DNA of 64,000 nt from Streptomyces sp. 846.5 (GCF_004365705.1 NZ_SOBN01000001.1:2453501-2517500), one strand, 5' to 3'; positions 48,800-58,157 are shown, counted from the stretch's first letter. Program-made: numbers and translations. The notes: a model not told the origin generated them from the letters alone.

Positions 48800-51472
48800 G
48801 TGGTCACCGCGCGGGCAACCGCCACGTTCGAGCCGGTAGGCCGCTCCGTGGCGTCCGCGCGCGGATTCGTCCGGGACACCCTGCAGGGGTGGGGCTTCTC
48901 CGAGGTCGTGGACGACGCGGTGGTGCTGGTCAGCGAACTGGTGACGAACGCGGTGGTGCACGCCGGAACGGCGGCCGAGGTGACCTGTCTGCGCGACGAG
49001 GCGGGGATCAGGATCGAGGTCGCCGACCGCTATCCCAAGCGCACCGTGCCGCTCTACGACGGCACCTACACCAACGGCGCGGGCGCGCCGGGCGAGGATC
49101 CCGCGTTCGAGGTCGGCCCGGCGGAACTGGAGCGCGAGGGAGGGCGCGGCCTGCTGCTGTGCGCCGCTCTGGCGACCCGCTGGGGGGTTGACTACACGCC
49201 GACCCGTAAGCGCGTCTGGTTCCGGCTCGACCTGCCGGCCCGGGCCGCGGGCACCCGCTTCGCCGGCCCGCAGGTACCCGACCGGCTGCTGCCGGCCGCG
49301 GACTCGGCAGTGCTGGTCGCCGTGGTGCGGGTCGACTCCGAAGGCGTGGTGACCGGCTGGAACCAGGACGCCGAGCGGCTGTTCGCACTGCCCGCGACCG
49401 AGGTGCTGGACAAGCCGCTCAGCGGTTTCGCGGCCTGGCCGCAGACCCCCGGCACCGGCCTCGGCCTGGAGGAGGCGCTGCGGCTGTCCCGCTGGGAGGG
49501 CAGCTACGGAGTGCGCTGCGGCGACGGCAGGACCATCCCGGTGTACGGATCGCATCTGCGGGTCCGCGACAGCGAGGGCACCGCGTCCACGGTCTGCCTG
49601 CTGGTACGCGACGTGGAACGGGCGGTGCTGCAGTCCCCGTTCCGCGGCCAGCCGCTGGACGGCATCACCGGCGGCGCCCAGCAGGACGGCGCGGGCGGTC
49701 CGACCTCCTTCGACGCCTTCATCGGCTCGCCCGCCCCGGACGACCTGGACGGACTGCTCCAGCGGACCGTCGAGCGGGCCCGGGACATGCTGGACGGCGA
49801 CGCTGCCTACCTGCTGCTGGCGACCGACGACGAGACCGAGCTGGAGGTGCGGGCCAGCTGCGGCCTGCCGTCCGGGCGGCAGCGCTTCGCCCGGGTGCCG
49901 GTCGAGGCCGGCGCAGGCCGCTACGGCTCGGCCCGGCTCCCCGCCGTGCACGACGACCTCACCGACCAGCCGGGTGCGGTTCCGCTGCTGACCGGGACCG
50001 GACTGCGCTCGGTGGTGACCGTGCCGCTCAAGGTCGAGGGCCGGCTCACCGGCTCGCTGGGCGTCGCGGCGCAGGCCACCGGACAGTACCGGAACGAGGA
50101 CGCGCTGCGGCTGCAGTTCGCGGCCGACCGGATCGCGCTGGCGGTGGAGAGCGCCCGACTGACCGAGCTGGAACGGCTGCGCAGGGGCTCGCTGTCGTTC
50201 CTGGTGGAGGCGTCGGACCTGCTGGCCGGGACGCTGGAACGGGACCAGACGCTGGCGCTGATGGCCCAGATGACCGTGCCCACACTGGCCGCCTGGTGCG
50301 CCGTCTACACCATCTCCGAACACGCGTCACCGGAGCTGGCGTTCGTACTGCACGAGGACGAGGACCAGATCGACGGCCTGCGGGCGCTGCTGGCCCTGAT
50401 CCCGCCCCCCGAGCCGCTCAACGTTCCCGGCGCGCGCGACTGGCGGGCCCCGGCCGAGGCGGCCCACGACGCGGCGATGCGGGTGTCGCTGCGCAGCCTG
50501 GGCCGCGGCGGCACCACCCGCCCCACCCCTGGCTCCGGCCCGGCGACGGCGCTGGCCACGGCGGCGACCGTGAGCGGGGAGACCGTCGTGCTGCCGCTGG
50601 TGGCACGGAACCGGGTGATCGGGATGCTGACCCTGGGCAAGGCCGCCGACGAGAAGTTCCGCCGGGAGATCCTGGAGCTGGCCGAGGACCTCTCCCGCAG
50701 GGCCGCGCTGGCCCTGGACAACGCCAGGCTCTACTCGGAGCGCACCGCCATCAGCAGGGCGCTGCAGCGCAGCCTGCTGCCGCCGGACCTGCCGAAGATC
50801 CCCGGCGTCGAGGTCGAGGTCATCTACCGGGCGGCCGGCGAGGGCAACGAGGTCGGCGGCGATTTCTACGACGTCTTCACCATCCGCGAGGGGACCTACG
50901 GCTTCGCCATCGGCGACGTCTGCGGCACCGGTCCCGAGGCCGCCTCGGTGACCGGACTGGCCCGGCACTCGCTGCGGCTGCTGGCCCGGGAGGGCCTGAC
51001 CGCGCCCGAGGTGCTGAAACGCCTCAACGCGGCCATCCTCGACGAGGGCGCCCGCAGCCGCTTCCTGACGCTGCTGTACGGGGAGATGACGCCGCGTCAG
51101 GACGGCACCGTGGAGCTCCGCTCGGTCTGCGCCGGGCATCCGCTGCCGCTGCGGCTGAAGCAGGACGGGACGGTCTCGGCCGCGGCCGAACCGCAGCCGC
51201 TGCTCGGCGTGATCGAGGACCTGGAACTGGTCGAGGAAACCTTCGTCCTGGACCCGGGCGATGTACTGCTGTGCGTCACCGACGGCATCACCGAACGCCG
51301 CGAGGGCTCCCGGATGCTGGGGGACGACGGGCTGGCCGAGGTGCTGTCGGGCTGCACCGGCCTGACGGCGGGCGCGGTGGCGGCCCGGGTGCTGCGGGCA
51401 GTGGAACGATTCGCTCCGGAACCGGCCTCCGACGACATGGCGATCCTGGCACTGCGGGTGCCGACGCCCTAG
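48800..51472 (+). CDS. osaC: OsaC: RsbW-like kinase, PAS, two GAF and PP2C phosphatase domains
   Basis: An 890-residue regulator. Residues 1-150 are an anti-sigma-factor-type ATPase domain with VLVSELVTNAVVHAGTAAEV. A PAS domain follows (VVTGWNQDAERLFALPATEV, about 175-270), then two GAF domains (about 305-465 and 480-645). A SpoIIE/PP2C phosphatase occupies the last 230 residues, with GNEVGGDFYDVF, FAIGDVCGTGPEAA and DVLLCVTDGITER. In S. coelicolor the equivalent gene at this locus modulates SigB after osmotic stress. The GTG at 48800 has GAGGAG seven bases upstream. It is transcribed divergently from osaA across 246 bases, so shared control is likely. Confidence 0.92.
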   Translation: MVTARATATFEPVGRSVASARGFVRDTLQGWGFSEVVDDAVVLVSELVTNAVVHAGTAAEVTCLRDEAGIRIEVADRYPKRTVPLYDGTYTNGAGAPGEDPAFEVGPAELEREGGRGLLLCAALATRWGVDYTPTRKRVWFRLDLPARAAGTRFAGPQVPDRLLPAADSAVLVAVVRVDSEGVVTGWNQDAERLFALPATEVLDKPLSGFAAWPQTPGTGLGLEEALRLSRWEGSYGVRCGDGRTIPVYGSHLRVRDSEGTASTVCLLVRDVERAVLQSPFRGQPLDGITGGAQQDGAGGPTSFDAFIGSPAPDDLDGLLQRTVERARDMLDGDAAYLLLATDDETELEVRASCGLPSGRQRFARVPVEAGAGRYGSARLPAVHDDLTDQPGAVPLLTGTGLRSVVTVPLKVEGRLTGSLGVAAQATGQYRNEDALRLQFAADRIALAVESARLTELERLRRGSLSFLVEASDLLAGTLERDQTLALMAQMTVPTLAAWCAVYTISEHASPELAFVLHEDEDQIDGLRALLALIPPPEPLNVPGARDWRAPAEAAHDAAMRVSLRSLGRGGTTRPTPGSGPATALATAATVSGETVVLPLVARNRVIGMLTLGKAADEKFRREILELAEDLSRRAALALDNARLYSERTAISRALQRSLLPPDLPKIPGVEVEVIYRAAGEGNEVGGDFYDVFTIREGTYGFAIGDVCGTGPEAASVTGLARHSLRLLAREGLTAPEVLKRLNAAILDEGARSRFLTLLYGEMTPRQDGTVELRSVCAGHPLPLRLKQDGTVSAAAEPQPLLGVIEDLELVEETFVLDPGDVLLCVTDGITERREGSRMLGDDGLAEVLSGCTGLTAGAVAARVLRAVERFAPEPASDDMAILALRVPTP

Positions 51473-51576
51473 CAGGCCATCGCAGGGCGTGGCGGGCCAT
51501 AACAGGCCGCAACAGCAGTTGCGTGGGGATTGTGTGTGCCCTGGTGCCTGCGGGGGCGCTTCCCTACGATCATGCG

Positions 51577-54042
51577 GTGCCCCGATCCGACCACCCCGCC
51601 ATCTCCCGGACCCGCCGTACCGCGGCCGGTGTCTGCGCCGCCCTGGCACTGCTCGGAGCATGCGCGGCCGAAGCGCTGCTCGACCCGACCGGGCTGCTCG
51701 CGCTGGTGCCGCGGGCCCAGCTGCGGACCGGTCCGGTGCACGGTCTCTGGTCACTGGCCGGGCTCGCGGTGTTCCTCCCGGTGGCGGCCGCCGTCACCGG
51801 CTGGACGGCTGCCGTCAGCGTCGGCGAGTGCGCCGGGCGGTGGCGGACCCTGCTGCGCGTCTGGGGCACGACCGCACTGGCCGCCGGACTGGCCCGGGGC
51901 CTGCAGTTGCTGGCCGAGGTGCCGACCCGGGAGGGCGCTCGGGTCGCGCTCTGGACCTCCGGCCTGACGGCCGAACAGGCCCTGCTGGTGGGCTGGCTGC
52001 CCGGCCTGACCGCACTTCTCTTCGCCCGCGCCGGGGCCAGGGGCACCGGCTTCGGACCGCGCTGGTCGCTGACCGGCACCGCCCTGCCGCTCGCCCTGAT
52101 CGGACCGCTGGTCGGTCCACTGCTCTGGGAGGGCTCCCCCACCGGGGCGTTCTACGGGGAGCGGCTGAACCTGCGGTCGCTGCCGCTGGGCCCGGGCCGG
52201 TTCGCGGTGGAACTGGTGGTCGCCGCCGTGGTCTCGGCCGTGCTGCTGATGCGTTCGTCACGGCGCTTCCGGTACCAGCGACCGACCCGGCTGCTGATCG
52301 GCGGCTGGCTGGCGGCGATGGGCGGCGGCGCGGCGGCCGGGGTGGTGCAGACCGCCCTGGCGCTGCCGACTGGCTGGCTGGTCGCACCGCAGCTCGCGGT
52401 ACGGGTCGGCGCGGGGCTCTCACTGGGCCTGGCGTTCGGCTGGGGCGTGCTGCCGACGCTGCTGCTGCTCAGCCGGGCCCTGGACGTGATGGCCCGCAGG
52501 CGGGTGGTGACGGTTGTCAGCTCGGCGGTGGTGCTGGCCCTGGCGTCCTGGAGCCTGTCCGTGGTGACCCCGGCCCAGGCGAGCACCGCACCGGTCCTCA
52601 CCGCCGAGGCGGCGGCCACCGCCGGGCAGCCGCTGCCGGCCCTGACGGTGCGCCCGGCGCAGGGATCCACGCCCGCGCAGATCGTGGACGCCGAAGGGCG
52701 GCAGGTCCTGCTGCGCGGCGTCAACGTCAACCAACTGGTCGACTACGCCCCCAACGCCTCGGGCAGGCAGACGGTGCGGCCGCTGAGCGACGCCGACTTC
52801 GCCGCGATGGCGGCGACGGGCTTCGACGTGGTCCGCCTCGACATCTCCTGGTCGCTGCTGGAGCCGCAGCGCGGCCACTGGGACACCGGTTATCTGAAGC
52901 GCATCCAGCAGGCCGTGGCGATGGCGGCGGCGCACGGGATGTACACCGACATCACCATGCACCAGGACGCCTGGAGCCGGTACATCGGCGCACCAGCGGG
53001 AACGGTCTGCCCGTCCGGCACCTCGCCGCTGCTCGGCCACGACGGCGCTCCGCAGTGGGCGACGCAGACGGACGGCGCCTCGCGCTGCCAGTTCAGTGGG
53101 CGCGACTTCGCACCGGCAGTGGCCGCCGCCTTCACCGACTTCTACCACGATGTCGACGGCATCCAGGGCGAGTTGGTGCGCACCTGGGGCCTGCTCGCCG
53201 CCACCTTCAAGGACGAACCGGCGGTGGCGGGCTACGGCCTGCTCAATGAGCCCGGCGTCGGCGACGACGCACCGGTGACCTCGTCGGTGCTGCTGGGCGC
53301 CTACTACCAGCGGGCGGTTCGGGAGATCCGCGCCCAGGAGTCCGGCGGCTTCCCGCATCTGGTGTTCGTCGAGCCGAGCGTGCTCTGGTCGGGGCTGGGC
53401 TTCGACGCGGCGCCGCCGCAGGGCTTCTCCGACGATCCCTATCTGGTCTTCGCCCCGCATCTCTACAACGAGTCGACCACCCTGGACCAGGGCACCGGGA
53501 TCGACCTGGTGTCCATCGAGCAGGGCTTCACCCTGGCCAGGCAGCAGGCGAACGCGTACGGCATGCCGCTGTGGGTCGGTGAATGGGGCTGGTTCGGGGA
53601 CGGCACCGCGGACACCGTGGACTCTGCCAAGCAGAAACGTTTCGTCGAAGCCGCGGACGCCCACCAGGTCGGCGACGCCGTCTGGGTGTGGAAGCAGGCA
53701 TGCGGCGATCCGCAGAGCGATCCAAAGGCGGCGACAGCGGGCAACGTGGTCCGGGTCGACTGCGCCACCGGCAAGGACCTCCCGGTGACGCCGTCGGTCA
53801 CCGCCGTCCTGGACCGGCCCTATCCACGGGCCGCCCCCGGGCAGTTGACGCAGTGGCGGGTGGACGGCGACAGTCTGCTACTGGCCGGCAGCGGCAGGGG
53901 CGCCCTCGACGTGTGGTTCCCGGGGAGCGCGCGACCGGTCGTGCAGCCGGTCGGGGTGACCAGCGTCGAGGTCACCAAGGTCGACGGGGGCTGGCGGATG
54001 AGCGGACGGACCGCGGGGAGCTACGGGCTGACCGTGCACTAG
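51577..54042 (+). CDS. Membrane-anchored GH5 glycosidase, endoglycoceramidase-like
   Basis: An 821-residue fusion. Residues 1-335 hold about seven membrane segments (VCAALALLGACAAEALL, GLAVFLPVAAAVTGWTAAV, LLVGWLPGLTALLFA, FAVELVVAAVVSAVLL). From about 366 a GH5 domain begins at VLLRGVNVNQLVDYAPNAS. The acid/base glutamate is E558 in GYGLLNEPGVG and the nucleophile is E669 in LWVGEWGWFGDG, with VFAPHLYNEST between. GH5 domains with this layout include actinobacterial endoglycoceramidases and beta-glucosidases of steryl or glycolipids. The catalytic part should face outside the membrane. The start is uncertain: GTG 51577 was chosen but upstream GTGs are possible. It lies next to a convergent PAP2/Aur1-like gene. 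Confidence 0.85.
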   Translation: MPRSDHPAISRTRRTAAGVCAALALLGACAAEALLDPTGLLALVPRAQLRTGPVHGLWSLAGLAVFLPVAAAVTGWTAAVSVGECAGRWRTLLRVWGTTALAAGLARGLQLLAEVPTREGARVALWTSGLTAEQALLVGWLPGLTALLFARAGARGTGFGPRWSLTGTALPLALIGPLVGPLLWEGSPTGAFYGERLNLRSLPLGPGRFAVELVVAAVVSAVLLMRSSRRFRYQRPTRLLIGGWLAAMGGGAAAGVVQTALALPTGWLVAPQLAVRVGAGLSLGLAFGWGVLPTLLLLSRALDVMARRRVVTVVSSAVVLALASWSLSVVTPAQASTAPVLTAEAAATAGQPLPALTVRPAQGSTPAQIVDAEGRQVLLRGVNVNQLVDYAPNASGRQTVRPLSDADFAAMAATGFDVVRLDISWSLLEPQRGHWDTGYLKRIQQAVAMAAAHGMYTDITMHQDAWSRYIGAPAGTVCPSGTSPLLGHDGAPQWATQTDGASRCQFSGRDFAPAVAAAFTDFYHDVDGIQGELVRTWGLLAATFKDEPAVAGYGLLNEPGVGDDAPVTSSVLLGAYYQRAVREIRAQESGGFPHLVFVEPSVLWSGLGFDAAPPQGFSDDPYLVFAPHLYNESTTLDQGTGIDLVSIEQGFTLARQQANAYGMPLWVGEWGWFGDGTADTVDSAKQKRFVEAADAHQVGDAVWVWKQACGDPQSDPKAATAGNVVRVDCATGKDLPVTPSVTAVLDRPYPRAAPGQLTQWRVDGDSLLLAGSGRGALDVWFPGSARPVVQPVGVTSVEVTKVDGGWRMSGRTAGSYGLTVH

Positions 54043-54057
54043 CAGGCGAGTGCGTGC

Positions 54058-54909
54058 TCAGCCCACCGGTTCGCTGACGGTCTGGGGGTCGGCCACCCTT
54101 CGGGGCGGTCGGCCCTCGCCGCTGTCGGACCGCCGCCGCAGCAGGCGTCGCAGCAGCCACTGCACCAGGTAGGAGAGCAGCAGCAGGACCACCGCGGCGA
54201 CCCCGTCCAGCCAGAAGTGGTTCGCCGTGACCAGCACCACGGCGACGGTGACGACCGGATGCGCGACGACCAGCCAGCGCCAGCGGCTGGGGCTGATCCG
54301 CACCACGGCGACCGCGACCAGGACGCACCAGGCGACGTGCACCGAGGGCATCGCGGAGTAGGAGTCCGCCTGCAGCCCGGCGACCGTCGTCCCGTACACC
54401 GACTGCCCGTAGGCCAGGGCCGTGTCCACCATCCCGCCGTCGGGCAGCAGCCGCGGCGGCGCCACCGGTATCAGCTGGACCGCCAGCGAGGCGGCGGTGA
54501 CCAGGATCAGGGTCGTCCGCACCCAGGCGTAGGACTCCCGATGGCGCAGGAACACCCAGGCCAGCAGGGCGACCATGGCACCGAAGTGCATGGTGGCGTA
54601 GTAGTAGTTGGCGCCCTGGACCAGCCAGGGGTGCGGCAGCACCCACTGCTGCAGGGTGTACTCGTCGGGCAGCCCGAGTTTTCGCTCGGCGCTCCAGATC
54701 CACTCGCCGCGCGCCACCGCGCCGTCCGTCCCCATGACGCTGAGCTGCCCGGCGAACTGCCACAGCGCGAACAGACCGAGCACCGTCGCGGCCTCACGCA
54801 GCACCAGCCCCGCGCCGACCCTGCCGGACCGGCGCGTCACCACGGACGCCGCGTACACCGCGGCACCGACCGCCCCGGCGGACTGCCAGGACAGGGTGAG
54901 GTTCTGCAT
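54058..54909 (-). CDS. PAP2/Aur1-like membrane phosphatase or phosphotransferase
   Basis: A 283-residue protein with about six membrane segments. The lipid-phosphatase signature appears in three parts: VAPPRLLPDGGM, YSAMPSVHVAW and VTANHFWLDGVAAV, where the histidines are catalytic. This pattern is that of the PAP2_3 group, which includes Aur1-type inositol phosphorylceramide synthases; many bacterial members are simply phosphatases. The C-terminal tail is arginine-rich and cytoplasmic. No strong Shine-Dalgarno precedes the ATG at 54909, though a GAAAGGG stretch is present. It is convergent with the GH5 gene with only 15 bases between. A linked role in glycolipid or ceramide-like metabolism is speculative. 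Confidence 0.83.
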   Translation of the reverse strand: MQNLTLSWQSAGAVGAAVYAASVVTRRSGRVGAGLVLREAATVLGLFALWQFAGQLSVMGTDGAVARGEWIWSAERKLGLPDEYTLQQWVLPHPWLVQGANYYYATMHFGAMVALLAWVFLRHRESYAWVRTTLILVTAASLAVQLIPVAPPRLLPDGGMVDTALAYGQSVYGTTVAGLQADSYSAMPSVHVAWCVLVAVAVVRISPSRWRWLVVAHPVVTVAVVLVTANHFWLDGVAAVVLLLLSYLVQWLLRRLLRRRSDSGEGRPPRRVADPQTVSEPVG

Positions 54910-55013
54910 GGTGGGTGCCCTTTCCCCGTTGCTGCCTCACCGTAGCCGCCACCACCGACAGCCCGCAGGTCGGGGTGGTCCGCGCGGGGTGATCCGCGTC
55001 GGGCTGGGGCTGA

Positions 55014-55595
55014 TCAGTCGGTGAGCGGGTGCCGGATCAGCAGGCTAGCCTCGACCGGGTCGCCGCCGATCGCCGCGTAGCTGTGCGGGCCGTCGGAGAC
55101 CCAGGAGGCGTGCTCACCGGCGGTCACCACCCGGGTGGCGGCGACCGGCCCCACCCGGGCCGTCCCGGAGAAGACGGTGAGGTACTCGACGACACCGGGC
55201 GCATGGGCCGGGGAGATCTGGACCGCCCCCGGGTGGATCGTGAGCCGGTAGAGCTCGGTGCTGACCGCGCCGTCGCGGAAAACCTCCAGCAGCGTCGCGC
55301 TCACCGCCTCGCCCTCGACGGTGGGGGCCGCATCCGGGGCGGAGAGCAGCGCGGCGAGCGGCACCGCCAGCTGGCCGGCGATGGCGTAGAGGGTCTCGGC
55401 CGTCGGATTGCGCCTCCCGGTCTCCAGTCCGGAGAGCGTGGCCTTGCCGATACCGGCGCGACGGGCCAACTCCGAAAGACTCAGGCCGCGTTCGGCCCTG
55501 AGCCGGCGGATGCGCAGCCCGGTGCCGGCGGCGGTGTCCGCCGTCCACCGCTTCCCGCGTGCGTCCCGTGGGTCCTGTCCGTCCCGCTCGACCAT
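55014..55595 (-). CDS. XRE-cupin transcriptional regulator
   Basis: A 193-residue regulator with an N-terminal HTH (LRIRRLRAERGLSLSELARR, IGKATLSGLETGRRNPTAET) and a C-terminal cupin domain (about residues 100-190, VVEYLTVFSGTARVGPV and AGEHASWVSDGPHSY). XRE-cupin proteins usually sense a small molecule in the cupin and repress adjacent transport or catabolic genes. It is divergent from a BenE-family transporter gene with a palindrome between, so autoregulation and control of the transporter are likely. The effector is unknown. The ATG at 55595 is preceded by a weak site, with a leaderless start possible. Confidence 0.9.
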   Translation of the reverse strand: MVERDGQDPRDARGKRWTADTAAGTGLRIRRLRAERGLSLSELARRAGIGKATLSGLETGRRNPTAETLYAIAGQLAVPLAALLSAPDAAPTVEGEAVSATLLEVFRDGAVSTELYRLTIHPGAVQISPAHAPGVVEYLTVFSGTARVGPVAATRVVTAGEHASWVSDGPHSYAAIGGDPVEASLLIRHPLTD

Positions 55596-55621
55596 GGCGC
55601 CCAGTATCCCGGATGCCCTAT

Positions 55622-55639
55622 CGTTCCATAAACGGAACG
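55622..55639. promoter_or_regulatory. Palindromic operator between XRE-cupin gene and benE-like gene
   Basis: CGTTCCATAAACGGAACG is an 18-base inverted repeat with perfect six-base arms and a six-base AT-rich spacer. It lies 26 bases from the regulator start and 30 bases before the transporter start, so it is the likely binding site for the divergent XRE-cupin regulator. Confidence 0.75.
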
Positions 55640-55669
55640 CCAGCGAACAGGGACGGAGCAGGGCGAGCG

Positions 55670-56857
55670 ATGAAGCGCATGGAGGACCTGGGCAGGCCGT
55701 TGAGCGCGGGCCTGGTGACCGCCGTGGTGGGCTTCGCCAGCTCGTTCGTGGTGGTCCTGACGGGGCTGCGCAGCGTGGGAGCCGACCGGGACCAGGCCGA
55801 ATCCGGGCTGCTGCTGCTCTGCCTCGCCATGGGCGGCCTGGCCGTCGTCCTGGGACTGCGCTACCGGCAGCCGCTGAGTTTCGCCTGGTCCACGCCCGGG
55901 GCCGCGCTGCTCGTCAGCGCCGGGCACCAGGCGGGCGGCTATCCGGCGGCCGTCGGCGCCTTCCTGATCAGCGGGCTGCTGATCGCCCTGACCGGGTTGT
56001 GGTCAAGGCTGGGACGTCTGATCGCCGCGATACCGGGGCCGCTGGCGACCGCGCTGCTGGCCGGAGTGCTGCTGCCACTGTGCCTCGCACCGGTCCATGC
56101 GGCTGTCCAGCTTCCCGCGCTCGCCCTGCCGGTGATCGCCGTCTGGGCCCTGCTCACCCGGTTCGCCCGGCGCTGGGCCACCCCGGGCGCGCTGGCCGTC
56201 GCCATCACCGTGCTGGTGCTGCGCCCGGCCGGCCTGTCCGCGGAGGGGGCGGGGCTGCTGCCGTCGGTCACCTTCACCGCACCCGACTTCCGGCTCGGCG
56301 CCGTCGCCGGAATCGCGCTGCCGCTGTATGTGATCACCATGGCCGCGCAGAACGTACCGGGCCTGGCCGTGCTCACCCACTTCGGCTACCGGCCGCCGTT
56401 CCGGACCGCCTTGCTCGGCAGCGGGCTGGCGACCGCGGCCGGCGCCGTCGGCGGCGTCTACATGGTGAATCTCGCCGCCATCACCGCGGCTCTGGCCGCC
56501 GGCCCGGACGCCCATCCGGACCGGGGGCGCCGCTGGATCGCTTCGGTGACGGCCGGCGCGCTCTACATCGTGCTCGGCCTCACCGCCGGGCTGTCCGCGG
56601 CGCTGCTGGCCGCTGCTCCCCCGCTGCTGATCGAGGCGGTCGCCGGACTCGCCCTGCTGGGCACCCTCGGCTCCGCCCTGGGCGCGGCGGTCGCCGAGGA
56701 GAAGGGCCGCGAGGCGGCGGTAGTCACCTTCGCGGTCACCGCGTCGGGGGTCTCCGCACTCGGCATCGGCTCCCCGTTCTGGGGTCTGGCCGCCGGACTG
56801 GTCTTCTACGTACTGGGGCTGGAGCGAGTGATCCCCCAGAGGCCGGCCACCTCGTAG
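55670..56857 (+). CDS. BenE-family (benzoate/H+ symporter) transporter
   Basis: A 395-residue membrane protein with about twelve hydrophobic segments, for example LVTAVVGFASSFVVVLTGL, FLISGLLIALTGLWSRLG and ALYIVLGLTAGLSAALLAA. Conserved family stretches are PLSFAWSTPGAALLVSAG and LPLYVITMAAQNVPGLAVL. BenE proteins are proton symporters for benzoate; other family members may carry other aromatic acids, so the substrate is not proven here. It is divergent from the XRE-cupin gene and ends overlapping the convergent VC0807-family gene by 52 bases. The ATG at 55670 follows a GGAG site; MEDLG three codons later is possible. Confidence 0.9.
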   Translation: MKRMEDLGRPLSAGLVTAVVGFASSFVVVLTGLRSVGADRDQAESGLLLLCLAMGGLAVVLGLRYRQPLSFAWSTPGAALLVSAGHQAGGYPAAVGAFLISGLLIALTGLWSRLGRLIAAIPGPLATALLAGVLLPLCLAPVHAAVQLPALALPVIAVWALLTRFARRWATPGALAVAITVLVLRPAGLSAEGAGLLPSVTFTAPDFRLGAVAGIALPLYVITMAAQNVPGLAVLTHFGYRPPFRTALLGSGLATAAGAVGGVYMVNLAAITAALAAGPDAHPDRGRRWIASVTAGALYIVLGLTAGLSAALLAAAPPLLIEAVAGLALLGTLGSALGAAVAEEKGREAAVVTFAVTASGVSALGIGSPFWGLAAGLVFYVLGLERVIPQRPATS

Positions 56858-57504
56858 TACACGCCGTTCACGACCTGCAGCAGCACCAGGGTGACCGGCC
56901 ACAGCAGCCCGCCGAGACCGGGGACGGCGTCGACCGGCAGCGTGTACGCCATCAGCACCCGGACCGCGCCGTCCAGGATCATCGCCACACCCCAGATCGC
57001 GGTCGAGACCCGCCAGATCCGCCGGAACCGCTCGGAGTCCTGCCAGAGGACGTCCCAGGACGTTCCGTCGGAGCGGAACCGGCCCTCCAGGAACGGCCGC
57101 GCTCCCACGAAGGCCAGCGGCCGCCGCGACCGCACCGTCCAGAGGAACCACAGCCCGGCCACGCCGGTCACCCAGCCGTCCTTGGCCAGCATGAACCTGG
57201 TACTGCCGCTGACCAGCGACGCCGCCAGCGCCAGCAGCATCACGGCGACGACATAGGTGGCCATGCCGTCCACACGGCGCTCGCGGCGGTACTGGAGCAG
57301 GGCGCTGAGCAGCGGAACGAGCGTGGAGACGATGAGGGCGGTGTAGGTGCTCAGGCCGGCGGCGCGCAGACCGTAGTAGGCACCGATCGGCAGGGCCACA
57401 TCGGCGAGGAGGAGCAGCGCCGTGTGCCGTCGTGGGGGCGGTGGGGGCAGTGGCTGAGTCGGCGGGGGCGGGGCCGATGCGGGCTCGGCCGCTGAGGGCG
57501 TCAC
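56806..57504 (-). CDS. VC0807-family membrane protein
   Basis: A 232-residue protein with a proline-rich N-terminal cytoplasmic segment and about five membrane segments (LLLLADVALPIGAYYGLRAA, YVVAVMLLALAASLV, VTGVAGLWFLWTV, LLWPVTLVLLQVVNGV). The conserved stretches ALLQYRRERRVDGM and RPLAFVGARPFLEG fit the VC0807 family found beside TetR regulators. Function is unknown. The GTG at 57504 overlaps the TetR stop in a GTGA junction, so the two are coupled and the regulator probably controls this membrane protein. Its 3' end overlaps the convergent BenE gene by 52 bases. Confidence 0.82.
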   Translation of the reverse strand: MTPSAAEPASAPPPPTQPLPPPPPRRHTALLLLADVALPIGAYYGLRAAGLSTYTALIVSTLVPLLSALLQYRRERRVDGMATYVVAVMLLALAASLVSGSTRFMLAKDGWVTGVAGLWFLWTVRSRRPLAFVGARPFLEGRFRSDGTSWDVLWQDSERFRRIWRVSTAIWGVAMILDGAVRVLMAYTLPVDAVPGLGGLLWPVTLVLLQVVNGVYYEVAGLWGITRSSPST

Positions 57505-58157
57505 GGGCTCCTCCTGGTGGCCAGCCCGACCCAGGTGGTGATCTCCCGCACGCACTCGTCGACGCTCAGTCCCGACGGCTGGAACATTCTGGCGATCGCC
57601 GCGTCGATCCCGGACTTGATCGTCAATCCCATCAGCCGAGCATCGAACTCGCGGAACTCACCGCTCCGCTGACCGTCCATCAGGATCGGCTCCAGCTCGG
57701 TGAGATTGGCCTCGGCCGAGAGCTCGGGTCCGTAGCGCAGACCACCCTCGTCGTCCCGTGCGTTCATCGAGATCTCGTACAGGGCCCGGACCTGGCCGGG
57801 GTAGGCGGCGATCCAGCGGAGCTGGGCCTCGATCCGGGCGTGCAGCCTGCCGGTGGCGGTCGTCTCGGCCGCCACCCTCTCCTCGATCGCGCGCTGGGCC
57901 CCGGTCCCCACCTCGACCAGGACCTGCTCCATCAGCTCGTCGCGGCTGCCGAAGTGGTAGGAGATCAGCCGGGTGCTGGACAGGCCGGCCTGCCGGGCGA
58001 TCCTGCTGTAGGTCGCCCGGGCGTACCCCTCCTCGGCGATGACCTCGATGGTCGCCGCCACGATCTGCGCCCGACGCGCCGTCGCCGCCAGCGACCGTTG
58101 CCGTGGTGGCGGTGGCGGTGACGTTTCCAGCGCAGAGTCGCCACTTGTTACTCGCAC
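57501..58157 (-). CDS. TetR-family transcriptional regulator
   Basis: A 218-residue regulator. The DNA-binding domain is at about residues 28-75, with QIVAATIEVIAEEGYARATY, SRIARQAGLSS and ISYHFGSRDELMEQVL. A C-terminal ligand domain follows. The GTG at 58157 sits inside an inverted repeat, so transcription may start close to or at this codon and the true start could be a few codons later. It is in one operon with the VC0807 membrane gene, and lies 40 bases downstream of the lpdA stop. The ligand is unknown. Local autoregulation is likely from the palindrome. Confidence 0.88.
   Translation of the reverse strand: MRVTSGDSALETSPPPPPRQRSLAATARRAQIVAATIEVIAEEGYARATYSRIARQAGLSSTRLISYHFGSRDELMEQVLVEVGTGAQRAIEERVAAETTATGRLHARIEAQLRWIAAYPGQVRALYEISMNARDDEGGLRYGPELSAEANLTELEPILMDGQRSGEFREFDARLMGLTIKSGIDAAIARMFQPSGLSVDECVREITTWVGLATRRSP

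Noticed and set aside
50296..51576. Extension of the GH5 membrane protein to a frame beginning at 50296
   Set aside because: This part is antiphase to osaC, which has strong domains; the hydrophobic N-terminus begins only after osaC ends.
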